This document shows positions 8,872 through 19,145 of a stretch of 23,548 nt of DNA, one piece after another. The notes under the pieces are model-generated. The model was not told the DNA's origin. It saw nothing but the letters and a program-made list of their open reading frames with translations, and did no database searches. The stretch covers positions 1-23,548 of the forward strand of contig CANHIR010000007.1 of NCBI GenBank assembly GCA_947461015.1, written 5' to 3'. The stretch is from Bacteroidota bacterium. Its GTDB lineage: Bacteria > Bacteroidota > Bacteroidia > Chitinophagales > Chitinophagaceae. Numbering within the stretch: position 1 is the first letter of the stretch; each line of letters opens with the position of its first letter. The position numbers were made by a program, and so were the translations under genes.

Positions 8872-9864
8872 TTAGTATGCCCATTTTACCCAAGCTGCCC
8901 CCCAAGTAAATCCTCCGCCAAAGGCTGCCAAAATTAAATTGTCGCCTTTATTGAGTTTTGATTCCCATTCCCATAAACAAAGCGGTATGGTTGCAGCGGT
9001 GGTATTGCCATATTTTTGAATATTGATCATTACTTTTTCGCTTGGAATTCCTGCACGATTCGCAGTAGCGTCAATAATTCTCAAATTGGCTTGATGTGGA
9101 ACGAGCCATGTTATATCGTCGCCTGTTAAGTTATGTTTTTCCAATAAATCGGCTGTAACGTCGGCCATGCCTTTCACTGCAAATTTAAAAACGGGTTGAC
9201 CGTCCTGAAAAGCATAATGTTCTTTTGCCATCACCGTTTCTATACTCGCTGGCTTTAAACTACCACCTGCTTTAAGGTGTAAGTAATCACGACCACTTCC
9301 ATCACTTTTTAAAATGGCATCTTGAAAGCCATTTCCATCTGTACTTGGTTCTAATAATACCGCACCTGCGCCATCTCCAAAAATAATGCAAGTGGCACGA
9401 TCGGTATAGTCGATAATTGAACTCATTTTATCAACACCAATCACCAATACTTTTTTATATCTGCCACTTTCAATAAAACTTGCTCCTGTTGTTAGCGCAA
9501 ATAAAAATCCGCTACATGCTGCCCCAAGGTCAAAGCCAAATGCATTTTTAGCGCCAATTTTATCACCAATAATATTTGCAGTTGCTGGAAAAACCATATC
9601 TGGAGTTACTGTTGCACAAATGATACAATCAATGTCCATTGGATCCAATTGTTTCTTGCGTAGAATTTCTTCGACGGCTTTAACAGCCATATCAGAACTT
9701 GCTTTTCCAGGTTCCCTCAAAATTCTTCTCTCTGAAATACCGGTTCTGGAACGGATCCATTCATCATTGGTATCCACCATTTTTTCTAGGTCAAAATTCG
9801 TCAATTTGGTCTCTGGAACATATCCTCCAACCGAGGTAATGGCTGCTGTAAGCTTTTGTAACAT
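8872..9864 (-). CDS. fabH: 3-oxoacyl-ACP synthase III (FabH)
   Basis: The 330 residues match beta-ketoacyl-ACP synthase III in length and motifs. These include the N-terminal NDEWIRSRTGI (33-43), Cys117 in DLGAACSGF, His257 in VPHQAN and Asn287 in KYGNT (the Cys-His-Asn triad), and the final GGGFTWGAAW. The enzyme condenses an acyl-CoA primer with malonyl-ACP to start fatty acid synthesis in the cytoplasm. Branched-chain primers are usual in Bacteroidota, but specificity is not readable here. The start ATG at 9864 leaves 100 bases to the divergent ruvA. It is the first gene of the leftward run. Neither plsX nor rpmF, frequent fabH neighbours, is adjacent. Some genomes carry several FabH copies, so this may not be the only one. 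Confidence 0.92.
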   Translation of the reverse strand: MLQKLTAAITSVGGYVPETKLTNFDLEKMVDTNDEWIRSRTGISERRILREPGKASSDMAVKAVEEILRKKQLDPMDIDCIICATVTPDMVFPATANIIGDKIGAKNAFGFDLGAACSGFLFALTTGASFIESGRYKKVLVIGVDKMSSIIDYTDRATCIIFGDGAGAVLLEPSTDGNGFQDAILKSDGSGRDYLHLKAGGSLKPASIETVMAKEHYAFQDGQPVFKFAVKGMADVTADLLEKHNLTGDDITWLVPHQANLRIIDATANRAGIPSEKVMINIQKYGNTTAATIPLCLWEWESKLNKGDNLILAAFGGGFTWGAAWVKWAY

Positions 9865-9964
9865 AGTCTCTTTATTAAATTGGTTTACAAATATCTTAAA
9901 TTTTGGCCAAGATTAGGTGTAAAAGGTCGTTTTTAGTATCTTAAGTGTTAATTTCGAGGCAATT
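9865..9964. promoter_or_regulatory. Divergent intergenic region, fabH/ruvA
   Basis: These 100 AT-rich bases separate two diverging starts, so promoters for both the fabH run and ruvA-sprA are expected here. Only imperfect matches to the Bacteroidota -7 element (TAnnTTTG) are visible, for example GATATTTG on the minus strand and TAATTTCG at 9949-9956 on the plus strand. I do not assign a precise box. Confidence 0.35.
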
Positions 9965-10558
9965 ATGATCGCATTTTTAAGAGGCCAATTCGTACAAGTC
10001 ACCCCTGCCAAACTTATGGTGGATGTAGGGGGTGTTGGGTATGAGGTAAATATAAGTTTACATACTTATGAAGCCATTTCCAAAAAGGAAGCTGGACAGT
10101 TGCATACCTATTTGCATATCACCGAAAATGCACAAGTGCTTTTTGGGTTTCATGAACTTCAGGAAAAAGAATTATTTCTTCATTTAATTAGTGTTTCAGG
10201 TGTTGGGGCAAGTACTGCAAGAATGATGTTATCCGGTATGCGACCCGATGAAATTATTAGGGCCATCGTGCAAGGAGATGCCAGACAATTAGAAGCCATC
10301 AAGGGAATTGGTAAAAAATCGGCGGAAAGATTGGTACTTGAATTAAAGGACAAACTTTCTAAAATTAGTATGAACAATAATCCTTTGGGCGGATTTGCAA
10401 TTACACAAGTAAATCCACACCAAGATGCGATACAAGCATTAATTTCTTTAGGCATTCAAAAAGCCATTGCCGAAAAAGCGGTTGACAAAACCATTAAAGT
10501 GGAGGGGGATCAATTAAGTTTAGAGACCCTTATTAAAGCAGCACTTAAGAATTGTTAA
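9965..10558 (+). CDS. ruvA: Holliday junction branch migration protein RuvA
   Basis: This 197-residue protein has the RuvA layout. The N-terminal OB-fold (about 1-64) begins MIAFLRGQF and contains VDVGGVGYEV. A tandem helix-hairpin-helix region follows, with SGVGAS (78-83) and GIGKKSAERLVLELKDK (114-130). After a flexible linker (about 133-150), a small C-terminal domain III starts near DAIQALISLG (154-163) and contacts RuvB. RuvA tetramers bind Holliday junctions and load RuvB for branch migration in recombination repair. The length is normal. The following sprA frame overlaps or closely follows the stop, so the two are likely co-transcribed, a linkage I recall from other Bacteroidota. Confidence 0.95.
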   Translation: MIAFLRGQFVQVTPAKLMVDVGGVGYEVNISLHTYEAISKKEAGQLHTYLHITENAQVLFGFHELQEKELFLHLISVSGVGASTARMMLSGMRPDEIIRAIVQGDARQLEAIKGIGKKSAERLVLELKDKLSKISMNNNPLGGFAITQVNPHQDAIQALISLGIQKAIAEKAVDKTIKVEGDQLSLETLIKAALKNC

Positions 10559-13500
10559 CTACCAATTTAGTTTCCTTGAAAAGATATTATGTATTTATTT
10601 GTATTCTTTTATTGCTCTTTTTAAAAGGGTCGGTAAGCGCGCAAGTAAATGTAGGTTCGAAAACTACTGCCGACACTTCACAACTAAATAAACAAAAGGA
10701 CTCATTGCGTTATGCAATAAAGGATCGAAGAGGTGATTTTTTATCACAACCTAGCAATAATCCATTTGATTTAAGAGATCCTAGTTTAATAAAAAGAAAT
10801 GTAGAGTATGATCCTGCTACAAAGCAGTATTTTATTAGAGAATTTGTGAATGGCAGATCCACAAAAGTGCCATCAAGTTTAAGTTTCAATGATTTTTGGA
10901 AATTAAAATCAGATAAAGACGAAAAAGCATATTTTTCATATCGAGCTAATTCGTTAGGAGTATTAAACAGAAAAGTAAGTCGTCCAAAAGCAAAAGTATT
11001 TGATAGTTATTTTGATCGTTTGTTTGGCAAGACGGGCTCGGATTTGAAATTGGATTTTAAACCAGTTGGTGAAATAAATATAAAAGCGGGTTATCAGGGG
11101 CAAACCGTTATGAATCCAACGCTTCCTGAACGAGCAAGATCCAATGGAGGGTTTGATTTTGATGCAAGTACTAATTTTAGTATGAACGCAAGTATTGGAG
11201 ACAAGCTAAAGTTCCCCGTTAATTTTAACACCTTGTCAAACCTGGGTTTCGACAATCAAATAAAATTAAATTATAAAGGAAAGAAAGATGAAATTATAAA
11301 AAGTATTGAAGCAGGTAATATTAATTATATTTCAAGAAGCGCGTTAATCCCTAGTACTCAAAATCTATTTGGAATTAAAACGCAAATGCAATTTGGAAGG
11401 TTATTTGTAACTGCAGCCATAGCCAATCAAAAATCACAAAGGCAGTCCATGAATTTGCAAGGAGGAGCTGCTACACAAAGATTTCAAAAACGTTTAGATG
11501 ATTATGAAGAAAATAGACACTTTTTATTGGCTCAATATTTTAGGAATAATTACAATAAGGCAATGTCCTCTTTGCCACTCATAAATTCACAAGTGCAAAT
11601 AAAAAGAATTGAAGTTTGGGTAACCAATAGAAATGGACAAACTACCAATTCTAGAGACGTAGTTGGATTGGCGGACTTAGGTGAGCCACAACCTGCAAAT
11701 GCTAAATGGCAGGGTAGTTCAAATCCTTATCCCGATAACAGTGCAAATAATTTGTATGCAACATTATCTAATAATCCAGCTGCAAGAAATTCAGCAGGCA
11801 TTGCTTCTATATTAACTGCGGTGGGGATGAGATCGGCACAAGACTATGAAAGAACCTTTGCACGGAAATTAACTCAAAACGAATATTTTTTTAATCCACA
11901 AATTGGATTTTTATCCCTGAACATTCCTTTGCAGCCCGATGAAGTATTGGGTGTTGCATTTCAATATACCTATAATGGTAAATTGTATCAAGTGGGAGAA
12001 TTCTCTGATAACGTTGCACTAAATCCTGAGAATGGAGTGCAACAAATTATGTTCTTAAAATTATTAAAAGCAACAACACAAAGAACCGATTTGCCTATTT
12101 GGGACTTGATGATGAAAAACGTTTATTCTTTGGATTTATTTGGATCCATTCAACAACAAGACTTTCAATTGAATGTATTGTATGAAGCACCCAGTGCAGG
12201 ATTAAAAAGATATATGCCAGTAACCAGTAAGGCAGTGGAGGGTCAGTCCTTATTAAAATTATTACAACTAGACAGATTAAATAATCAAAATGATCCTCAG
12301 CCAGATGGTTTATTTGATTATGTAGAAGGATACACCGTTTTGTCAAATATGGGTAGAATTGTTTTTCCGTTGTTGGAACCTTTTGGAGATGATTTAAAAA
12401 ATATTGCGTTTAAGGGCGTGGATAGTGCCACTACAAGCAAGTATATATATCCTCAATTGTACCGAAAAATTAAAGCAGAAGCACAAACTTATAATAACCT
12501 AGACAGATTTGTGATGGAAGGGCAAGTGAAAGGGAGTAGTGGTGGCGCTGAAATAAGTTTGAATGCATTTAATGTCCCACCAGGATCGGTTACGGTTAGG
12601 GCGGGTGGTCAAATATTAAAAGAGGGCACGGATTATATTGTAGATTATGGATCGGGTACTGTGCGTATTATTAATCCGGGCATTTTAAGTTCAAATATTC
12701 CAGTAAATGTTTCTTTTGAAAATAATATTGGCTTTGGATTTCAAGAAAGAGGATTTAGGGCATTAAGGTTAGATTATGTAGCAAGTAAAGATTTTAATTT
12801 TGGATTTTCAACGCAAAGACTAAGTGAACGCCCTTTTTTCACCAAAACAAATTTTGGTTCAGATCCTATTAAAAATGCAATGTATGGGTTTGACTTTAAT
12901 TATAGGGCTGAACTACCATCGGTAACAAATCTTTTAAATAAGTTGCCATTTTATAAAACAAAGGCAAAGTCCTATATCACTGCAAATGGAGAAGCAGCCT
13001 ATTTACAACCAGGTCATGCACAACAAATTGGTAAAGGGGGATCGGGACTTGTATACCTAGATGATTTTGAAGCAACCAGAACAGATATAGATTTGCGTTT
13101 TCCATTTACGGCTTGGGCATTGGCGTCAACGCCAATGGATAAGTTTGTGGAAGGGAATTTGTCTAACAATATTGATTACAATAAAAATAGAGCAAGAATT
13201 GCATGGTATACTATTGAGCCAACCTTGCAGGATCCGAATAGCCCAAATAATCCAATGAATAATAATAAGGCATTGATTAGCGACCCAAGGGTAAGGCAGG
13301 TTTTTACAAATGAATTGTTTCCTAATAAAACAACAAATTTAACCGATGTTCAACTGCCTACTTTTGACTTGACATACTACCCAAAGGATCGTGGACCCTA
13401 TAATTATAATTATAAAGATTTAGACAATGCGGGTAAGCATAAAAATCCAAGCGATAAGTGGGGTGGTATCATGCGAGCACTGGATCAAACAGATTTCGAA

Positions 13501-16500
13501 ACAAGTATTATTGAGTATGTTGAATTTTGGGTACAAGATCCATTTATTAAATCTCCAGCAAGTAAAGGTAAATTGGTATTAAACTTGGGAAATGTGAGTG
13601 AGGATATTTTAAGAGATGGTAGACGTTTTTATGAAAATGGAATGCCAACGCCAACAATACCTGCGCAAATTGATAGTTCTGTTTGGGGAAAAGTGCCTAT
13701 TAATCCAATTCAAGTGACCAATGCTTTTAGTAACAATGCGGAAGATAGAAAATTTCAGGATGTGGGCATAGATGGGATGAATGATGAAGAAGAAAAAATC
13801 AAACGCGCTAGTGTAATTGGTCAAATAACCAACGCAGTTGTTGCGCAACAATTCACAAAAGATCCTTCTGCAGATAATTATGTTTGGTATAGAGACGCGC
13901 AATATGATGCTGCCGGTGTAGGTATATTAGGTAGATACAAATATTTTAATAATCCGCAGGGTAATTCTGCCATTGCAGGAACGAGTCAATTTAGCAGCGC
14001 TTCAACGCTGCTCCCAGACAATGAAGATTTAAATAGAGATAATACGTTAAATGAATCGGAAGCTTATTTTGAATATGAAATCCCAATGCAAAAAAATAGC
14101 ATGGGAGTAGGTGTTACAAAATATGTAACCGATAGTAAAACCGTAACCGTGAATTTGGCAGATGGTTCCAAAAGTATTGAAAATTGGTATTTATTTAGGG
14201 TGCCTGTAAAATCTTATTCTAATGTAGTGGGAGGGATAAAGGATTTCAAATCTATTCGTTTTGTAAGAATGTACATGACGGAATTTGAAGATTCTATTAC
14301 TTTGCGTTTTGCAAAATTAAGTTTGGTGCGTAATCAGTGGAGACAATATATGTATGATGTTGATTCTACAGGTAATTACACACCTCTCCCGGCAAGTAAT
14401 ACCCTTGTAAATACATTGGCGGTAAGTATTGAAGAAAATGGAAGTAGGGCGCCTGTAAATTATATTATTCCACCAGGTATTGAACGCGTTCAGTTATTAA
14501 GTAACAATGGAGTAAACTTGTTACAAAATGAACAATCCTTAAGTGTGCAGATACGAAATTTTGAAAAGGGTAAATCTCCTAGAGGTGTTTTCAAAACAAT
14601 GAATGTGGATATAAGAAGGTACGGCAAGCTATCCATGTTCTTACATGCTGAAAATAAATCCAATATCACACAAGTGGAGAAAGGCGCCATTACAGCTGTG
14701 ATTAGAATAGGACAAGATTTTCAAAATAACTATTATGAAGTAAGAATACCGCTCACTACAACCAAGCAAAAAATATATGCTAATGCTGAATCTAATTTAG
14801 TTTGGCCTATGGAGAATGAATTAAATTTAAGTTTAATTGACTTGGTTAATTTAAAGTTAGAACGCGATAAACAACAATATACTTTTACTTCAAAGTTTTC
14901 AAAAAAACAAGTAGGTGCTTACCCAAACAACATTCAAACCTATTCTGTAATGGGTAATCCAAATTTAGGTGAAGTGCGCGGGGTGTTAATTTCATTCGAA
15001 AATACAAGCACGCAACAACAAATTGATGCCGAAATGTGGATTAATGAAATGCGCTTGTCAAACTTAGATGAAAGTGGTTCCTGGGCAGCATTAGGAAGAA
15101 TGGACTTAGTGATGGCCGATTTAGGAACCATCGCGGTATCTGTTAATAATAGAACTGCTGGCTTTGGAACCATTGAACAAAACATGAATCAGAGAGCAAA
15201 GACCGGATTAACACAAGTTGATGTCGCCACCAATATTGATGCAGGTAAATTATTACCTAAGCAAACTCGTTTATCATTGCCTGTTTTTGCAAGTATTAAT
15301 AAATCTATAGAAGCGCCATTGTTTGATCCATTTGATAAAGATGTATTGTATCAAGATAAATTAAATAATTTATCAGGTGCAAAAAAGGATTCTGTAAGAA
15401 ATGCTTCTACGGACCAGACTACTATTAAAACGCTAAACTTTACCAATGTTAGGTTTATGCCAGGTCAAAAAACTTCGCTCATTAGTTTAAGTAATTTAGA
15501 TTTCAGTTATTCTTATTCTCAGTTGGTTCAAACCAGTCCATTAATTGAAGCAAATAAATTAACCAAACAACGGGGGGCCTTTGGGTATACATATAATAAC
15601 AATGGCAAGTCTATTGAGCCATTTAGAAATATATTGAAAAATGCATCTCCTTGGTTTGCATGGGCTAGAGATATAAATGTAAATCCTGCGCCAAGTTTAA
15701 TTAGTTTTAGAACGGTACTAGATAGACAATATGGAGAATTTACCCCTAGGGTAGTGAGCTCCTATGATGGTACAACCGAGAAAGTAGAAACTACCTATAA
15801 TAAGTATTTTACCATGGTAAGGTTATTTAATTTGCGTTGGCCATTATCTAGATCATTGAATTTGGATTTTAATGCAACGATGAATTCTAGAATTGATGAA
15901 CCTGATGGTCCCATAAATACGCAAGCCAAAAGAGACTCTATCAATAGAATGTTGTTGGGTGGTGGTCGTAATACTTTATACAATCAAAGATTCACATTAA
16001 GATATGATTTGCCTACCAGTAAATTTCCATTAACCAATTGGATTAATTCAAGTTATAACTTTGCTACTAATTACAATTGGATAGGTGCAAGCAGGTTGGC
16101 GCAAACCTTGGGCAACACCATTGAAAATACGATGTCCCAACAAATTTCAGCACAATTTAATTTTTTAAGTTTTTATAGCAAGTCAAAGTACATAAACGCC
16201 GCATTAAATAACAGCTATAATAGTGGACGTCAAAATCTTAATAATCCTTTAGAAACAAAATTGTTAATGACCAAGGAGGAGGCTTTAGCTGGCAAAGTTG
16301 GTAAAGAGCGGGTTAATGCATTGAAAAAATGGAAAGAAGATAAACGAAATGAAAAAATTGCACAAAGGATATTAAAACAAAACGAACCCATTAATGTTCC
16401 AAGTAGTGTAAAATCTATTGCACGTTTTTTAACCATGATGCAAACTGCAAATATTGATTATGCGGAAAATTTTAACAGCAGGTTGCCAGGATTTATGTCG

Positions 16501-17808
16501 GGTGTGCAGTTTGTAGATAAATCATTTACAGGGCTATCCCCAAATATTGATTATATGTTTGGAAGGCAACCCGATACAGCTTGGTTGAACGGGCAAGCGC
16601 TAAAAGGAAATTTGACAAAGGACCCCGCATTTAATATGCTGTTTAGACAAACATTTGATCAAAAATTATCGGCAAGAATAATGCTAGAACCAGTAAAGTC
16701 CTTAATCATAGACGTAAATTTTAATAAAACCTTTTCAAAAGAATATTCAGAACTATACAAGGATACTAGTTATAATTTCTCAGGTACTAAAACACATGCC
16801 AATCCATTTTCTGCTGGTGGTTTTAATATTAGCTATATGGCGTTGAATACTTTTTTTGAAACCCATGATCCAAATGTTATTTCATTGCAGTTTAAAGCAT
16901 TCCAAAACTATAGAACCATTATTTCTCAACGTTTAGGTGCAGGGAATGTAGATGCTTCGGGGTATACTTTGGGTTATGGAAGGTATGCGCAGGATGTTTT
17001 AATTCCTGCATTTATAGCCGCATATACTGGGCAGGATCCTAAAAAGGTTTCATTGATTAATCAAAACAATGGGAATATTAGATCCAATCCATTTGGGGGT
17101 ATGCTTCCAAAACCAAATTGGAATATTATGTATACCGGGCTTTCAAAACTTCCGGGCTTGTCTGAATATTTTACAAATATCACGCTTACCAATGGGTACA
17201 ATGGTAGCTTGGCAATGAATAGCTTTACCAGTTCATTAAATTTTGCTGACGATCCAATGAGAAGAGGCACACCAACTTTTTTAGATCCCATTAGCAAAAA
17301 TTATATTCCATACTTCTTAATTCCCAATGTTACTATTAGTGAACGCATGGAGCCATTGATTGGTATTAATATAACGACAGTGAACCAATGGTCCATGCGC
17401 TTTGAGTATAAGAAAAGTAGAATGTTGTCTTTAAGTTTAGTGGATTATCAATTAAGTGAAAATAATAGTAAAGAATGGATAGTAGGTGCAAGTTGGAGAA
17501 AAAAGGGCTTAAGACTTCCTTTTAAAATTCCTGGTTTGAGTAATAGCAAACTTAATAATGACTTGACCTTCCGTTTTGATATGTCCATGCGAGATGTTTA
17601 CAATAGTAATAGTAGATTGGATCAAACCAATGCATACGGCACGGGTGGTCAAAAAGAAATTACTTTGCAACCTTCTATTGACTATGTATTAAATAGCAAA
17701 ATAAATTTAAGGTTCTTCTTTGATCAAAGAAGGGCCACACCCTATATTTCCTCTTCACCACCTATTGTAAATACCAGGGCGGGAGTGAATGTTAGAATTG
17801 CTTTGTAA
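10552..17808 (+). CDS. sprA: T9SS outer-membrane translocon SprA (Sov)
   Basis: At 2418 residues this matches the usual SprA size (about 2400 in Flavobacterium). SprA is the giant outer-membrane beta-barrel through which type IX cargo leaves. A signal peptide is clear: charged LKRYY, a run rich in Ile/Leu/Phe, then cleavage near SVSA-Q (residue 30). Family stretches include LSERPFFTKTNFGSDPI, LPFYKTKAKS and VYLDDFEATRTDIDLR near residue 834. The C-terminus ends in aromatic beta-strand sequence. No ATG occurs until about residue 188, so the start is a TTG. I give 10552, which overlaps ruvA by 7 bases. TTG at 10576 is equally plausible and would place Lys-Arg right behind the initiator, like the TTG-AAA-AAG start of the SprF-like gene. 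The 3' end overlaps the opposing permease gene by 17 bases. Its secretion signal-bearing cargo may include the adhesin upstream. Confidence 0.95.
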   Translation: MLTTNLVSLKRYYVFICILLLLFLKGSVSAQVNVGSKTTADTSQLNKQKDSLRYAIKDRRGDFLSQPSNNPFDLRDPSLIKRNVEYDPATKQYFIREFVNGRSTKVPSSLSFNDFWKLKSDKDEKAYFSYRANSLGVLNRKVSRPKAKVFDSYFDRLFGKTGSDLKLDFKPVGEINIKAGYQGQTVMNPTLPERARSNGGFDFDASTNFSMNASIGDKLKFPVNFNTLSNLGFDNQIKLNYKGKKDEIIKSIEAGNINYISRSALIPSTQNLFGIKTQMQFGRLFVTAAIANQKSQRQSMNLQGGAATQRFQKRLDDYEENRHFLLAQYFRNNYNKAMSSLPLINSQVQIKRIEVWVTNRNGQTTNSRDVVGLADLGEPQPANAKWQGSSNPYPDNSANNLYATLSNNPAARNSAGIASILTAVGMRSAQDYERTFARKLTQNEYFFNPQIGFLSLNIPLQPDEVLGVAFQYTYNGKLYQVGEFSDNVALNPENGVQQIMFLKLLKATTQRTDLPIWDLMMKNVYSLDLFGSIQQQDFQLNVLYEAPSAGLKRYMPVTSKAVEGQSLLKLLQLDRLNNQNDPQPDGLFDYVEGYTVLSNMGRIVFPLLEPFGDDLKNIAFKGVDSATTSKYIYPQLYRKIKAEAQTYNNLDRFVMEGQVKGSSGGAEISLNAFNVPPGSVTVRAGGQILKEGTDYIVDYGSGTVRIINPGILSSNIPVNVSFENNIGFGFQERGFRALRLDYVASKDFNFGFSTQRLSERPFFTKTNFGSDPIKNAMYGFDFNYRAELPSVTNLLNKLPFYKTKAKSYITANGEAAYLQPGHAQQIGKGGSGLVYLDDFEATRTDIDLRFPFTAWALASTPMDKFVEGNLSNNIDYNKNRARIAWYTIEPTLQDPNSPNNPMNNNKALISDPRVRQVFTNELFPNKTTNLTDVQLPTFDLTYYPKDRGPYNYNYKDLDNAGKHKNPSDKWGGIMRALDQTDFETSIIEYVEFWVQDPFIKSPASKGKLVLNLGNVSEDILRDGRRFYENGMPTPTIPAQIDSSVWGKVPINPIQVTNAFSNNAEDRKFQDVGIDGMNDEEEKIKRASVIGQITNAVVAQQFTKDPSADNYVWYRDAQYDAAGVGILGRYKYFNNPQGNSAIAGTSQFSSASTLLPDNEDLNRDNTLNESEAYFEYEIPMQKNSMGVGVTKYVTDSKTVTVNLADGSKSIENWYLFRVPVKSYSNVVGGIKDFKSIRFVRMYMTEFEDSITLRFAKLSLVRNQWRQYMYDVDSTGNYTPLPASNTLVNTLAVSIEENGSRAPVNYIIPPGIERVQLLSNNGVNLLQNEQSLSVQIRNFEKGKSPRGVFKTMNVDIRRYGKLSMFLHAENKSNITQVEKGAITAVIRIGQDFQNNYYEVRIPLTTTKQKIYANAESNLVWPMENELNLSLIDLVNLKLERDKQQYTFTSKFSKKQVGAYPNNIQTYSVMGNPNLGEVRGVLISFENTSTQQQIDAEMWINEMRLSNLDESGSWAALGRMDLVMADLGTIAVSVNNRTAGFGTIEQNMNQRAKTGLTQVDVATNIDAGKLLPKQTRLSLPVFASINKSIEAPLFDPFDKDVLYQDKLNNLSGAKKDSVRNASTDQTTIKTLNFTNVRFMPGQKTSLISLSNLDFSYSYSQLVQTSPLIEANKLTKQRGAFGYTYNNNGKSIEPFRNILKNASPWFAWARDINVNPAPSLISFRTVLDRQYGEFTPRVVSSYDGTTEKVETTYNKYFTMVRLFNLRWPLSRSLNLDFNATMNSRIDEPDGPINTQAKRDSINRMLLGGGRNTLYNQRFTLRYDLPTSKFPLTNWINSSYNFATNYNWIGASRLAQTLGNTIENTMSQQISAQFNFLSFYSKSKYINAALNNSYNSGRQNLNNPLETKLLMTKEEALAGKVGKERVNALKKWKEDKRNEKIAQRILKQNEPINVPSSVKSIARFLTMMQTANIDYAENFNSRLPGFMSGVQFVDKSFTGLSPNIDYMFGRQPDTAWLNGQALKGNLTKDPAFNMLFRQTFDQKLSARIMLEPVKSLIIDVNFNKTFSKEYSELYKDTSYNFSGTKTHANPFSAGGFNISYMALNTFFETHDPNVISLQFKAFQNYRTIISQRLGAGNVDASGYTLGYGRYAQDVLIPAFIAAYTGQDPKKVSLINQNNGNIRSNPFGGMLPKPNWNIMYTGLSKLPGLSEYFTNITLTNGYNGSLAMNSFTSSLNFADDPMRRGTPTFLDPISKNYIPYFLIPNVTISERMEPLIGINITTVNQWSMRFEYKKSRMLSLSLVDYQLSENNSKEWIVGASWRKKGLRLPFKIPGLSNSKLNNDLTFRFDMSMRDVYNSNSRLDQTNAYGTGGQKEITLQPSIDYVLNSKINLRFFFDQRRATPYISSSPPIVNTRAGVNVRIAL

Positions 17809-19129
17809 AAGCCCACTTAATCATGGTCTTCCAATTTACTTTTTTGCCATACATTAATATGCCGGTTCTATAAATTTTACCGCTTAGCCAAGTAGTGAAT
17901 AAGAATCCGCCAATTAGTAACGACATACTAAGTGCTAACTCCCAGTAAGTAACAGCACTTGGCACTCCATACGCAACCCTTGCCATCATTACCATAGGGG
18001 AACTTAAAGGAATCATGCTTGCCCAAAATGCCAAAGGGGTATTTGGATTTTGAGTAACCATATTGGTAATTAAATAGGAAATGATAATAGGCATGGTAAT
18101 AGGGAATACTAAGCTTTGGGCATCCTGTGGATCTTCGTTAACAACGCTACCCACCGCAGCGAACAATGCGGAATAAAATAAATAACCTCCTAAGAAATAA
18201 AATACAAAGCAACCAATAATTAAAGGCCAGTTGGCTGTAGAAATGGTATGTTGCATATTGTAAATGCGCATGGCAGTTTCACTGGCTTGTCCCATACCCG
18301 CTGCGCCCATTTGACCATTGGATTGTTGTAAAGTAGTGACTTGGTTTTGTATATCAGTAGGAAGAAAGTGCATGCCAAAACTAGTAAGACTAGTTATTAA
18401 AATAATCCAAAGTGCAAATTGGGTTAAACCTACGGCTCCTATACCTATAATTTTACCAAGCATTAACTCAAAAGGTTTTACACTGCTAATAATTACTTCG
18501 GCTATACGATTTGTTTTTTCCTCCATCACGCCCCGCATTACCATGGTGCCATATATAAAAAGAGTTAGGTAAATTAAAAATCCGCTAGCATAACCTATGC
18601 CCATGGCAAGCCCTGCGTTACTTTCTTTGCTTGCGTTTCCTTTGTCTTCATAAGCTTTTAGCTCGGCATATTGCGAAGCTTTATGAATAGAGTCCAACAC
18701 ATTTTGACGAATGCCTGCTTCCTGTAACATTTGATCCTCAATAGCACTGTTAATTTTTTCGCTAATACTGTTTTGCATCATCAGACCCATTGATTTTTTG
18801 GATCTTAATATGTAATTACTTTTTTGTTTACTATCAAATTTTGGAAGGATTAAAATATCGGTATATCCCTTGCTTCCATAGTTAGTAGTATCCACATTGT
18901 CCGGAAATTCAAAATCAATTTGACTGGTATTTTTTAAAGATGTTTTTATATAACCGTTTGGGTCAATGACAGCAATTTTGCGATGTTCTGTTCCTTTTGT
19001 TGAAAGGTAGGCACTTCCAAAAATGAGACCAATAATTAATAAGGGCATTAAAAAAGTAACCAGTAAAAAACGCTTGTTTTTAACCCTTGTTGTGTATTCC
19101 CTTTGTATAATGAGCCAAATTTTATGCAT
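17792..19129 (-). CDS. ABC exporter permease, NatB-like (ABC-2 family)
   Basis: The 445 residues show the COG1668/ABC2_membrane_3 layout. A cytoplasmic N-terminus, IQREYTTRVKNKRF, precedes TM1 (about 22-43). A large extracytoplasmic domain (about 45-172) follows. Then come about five more hydrophobic segments, near 177-199, 228-252, 301-322, 340-360 and 396-415. EEKTNRIAEVIISSVKP (203-219), just after TM2, is a strong family motif. With the ATPase encoded 16 bases upstream it should form an inner-membrane exporter. NatAB in Bacillus exports sodium, but many relatives have unknown substrates, so none is assigned. Its last 17 bases overlap the end of sprA on the other strand. Confidence 0.88.
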   Translation of the reverse strand: MHKIWLIIQREYTTRVKNKRFLLVTFLMPLLIIGLIFGSAYLSTKGTEHRKIAVIDPNGYIKTSLKNTSQIDFEFPDNVDTTNYGSKGYTDILILPKFDSKQKSNYILRSKKSMGLMMQNSISEKINSAIEDQMLQEAGIRQNVLDSIHKASQYAELKAYEDKGNASKESNAGLAMGIGYASGFLIYLTLFIYGTMVMRGVMEEKTNRIAEVIISSVKPFELMLGKIIGIGAVGLTQFALWIILITSLTSFGMHFLPTDIQNQVTTLQQSNGQMGAAGMGQASETAMRIYNMQHTISTANWPLIIGCFVFYFLGGYLFYSALFAAVGSVVNEDPQDAQSLVFPITMPIIISYLITNMVTQNPNTPLAFWASMIPLSSPMVMMARVAYGVPSAVTYWELALSMSLLIGGFLFTTWLSGKIYRTGILMYGKKVNWKTMIKWAFTKQF

Positions 19130-19145
19130 AAAATAAGTTTGTTAG

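Noticed and set aside
8834..8905. Longer start of the PLP enzyme at 8905
   Set aside because: It would overlap the end of fabH by 34 bases and add 24 non-family residues; the ATG at 8833 fits family length.
9949..9956. TAATTTCG as the -7 promoter box of ruvA
   Set aside because: It mismatches TAnnTTTG at one core base and lies only 8 bases before the ATG, leaving almost no leader.
17800..17812. GCTTT-GTA-AAAGC hairpin at the sprA stop as a terminator
   Set aside because: The stem is only 5 bp with a 3-base loop and no T-run; too weak to call.
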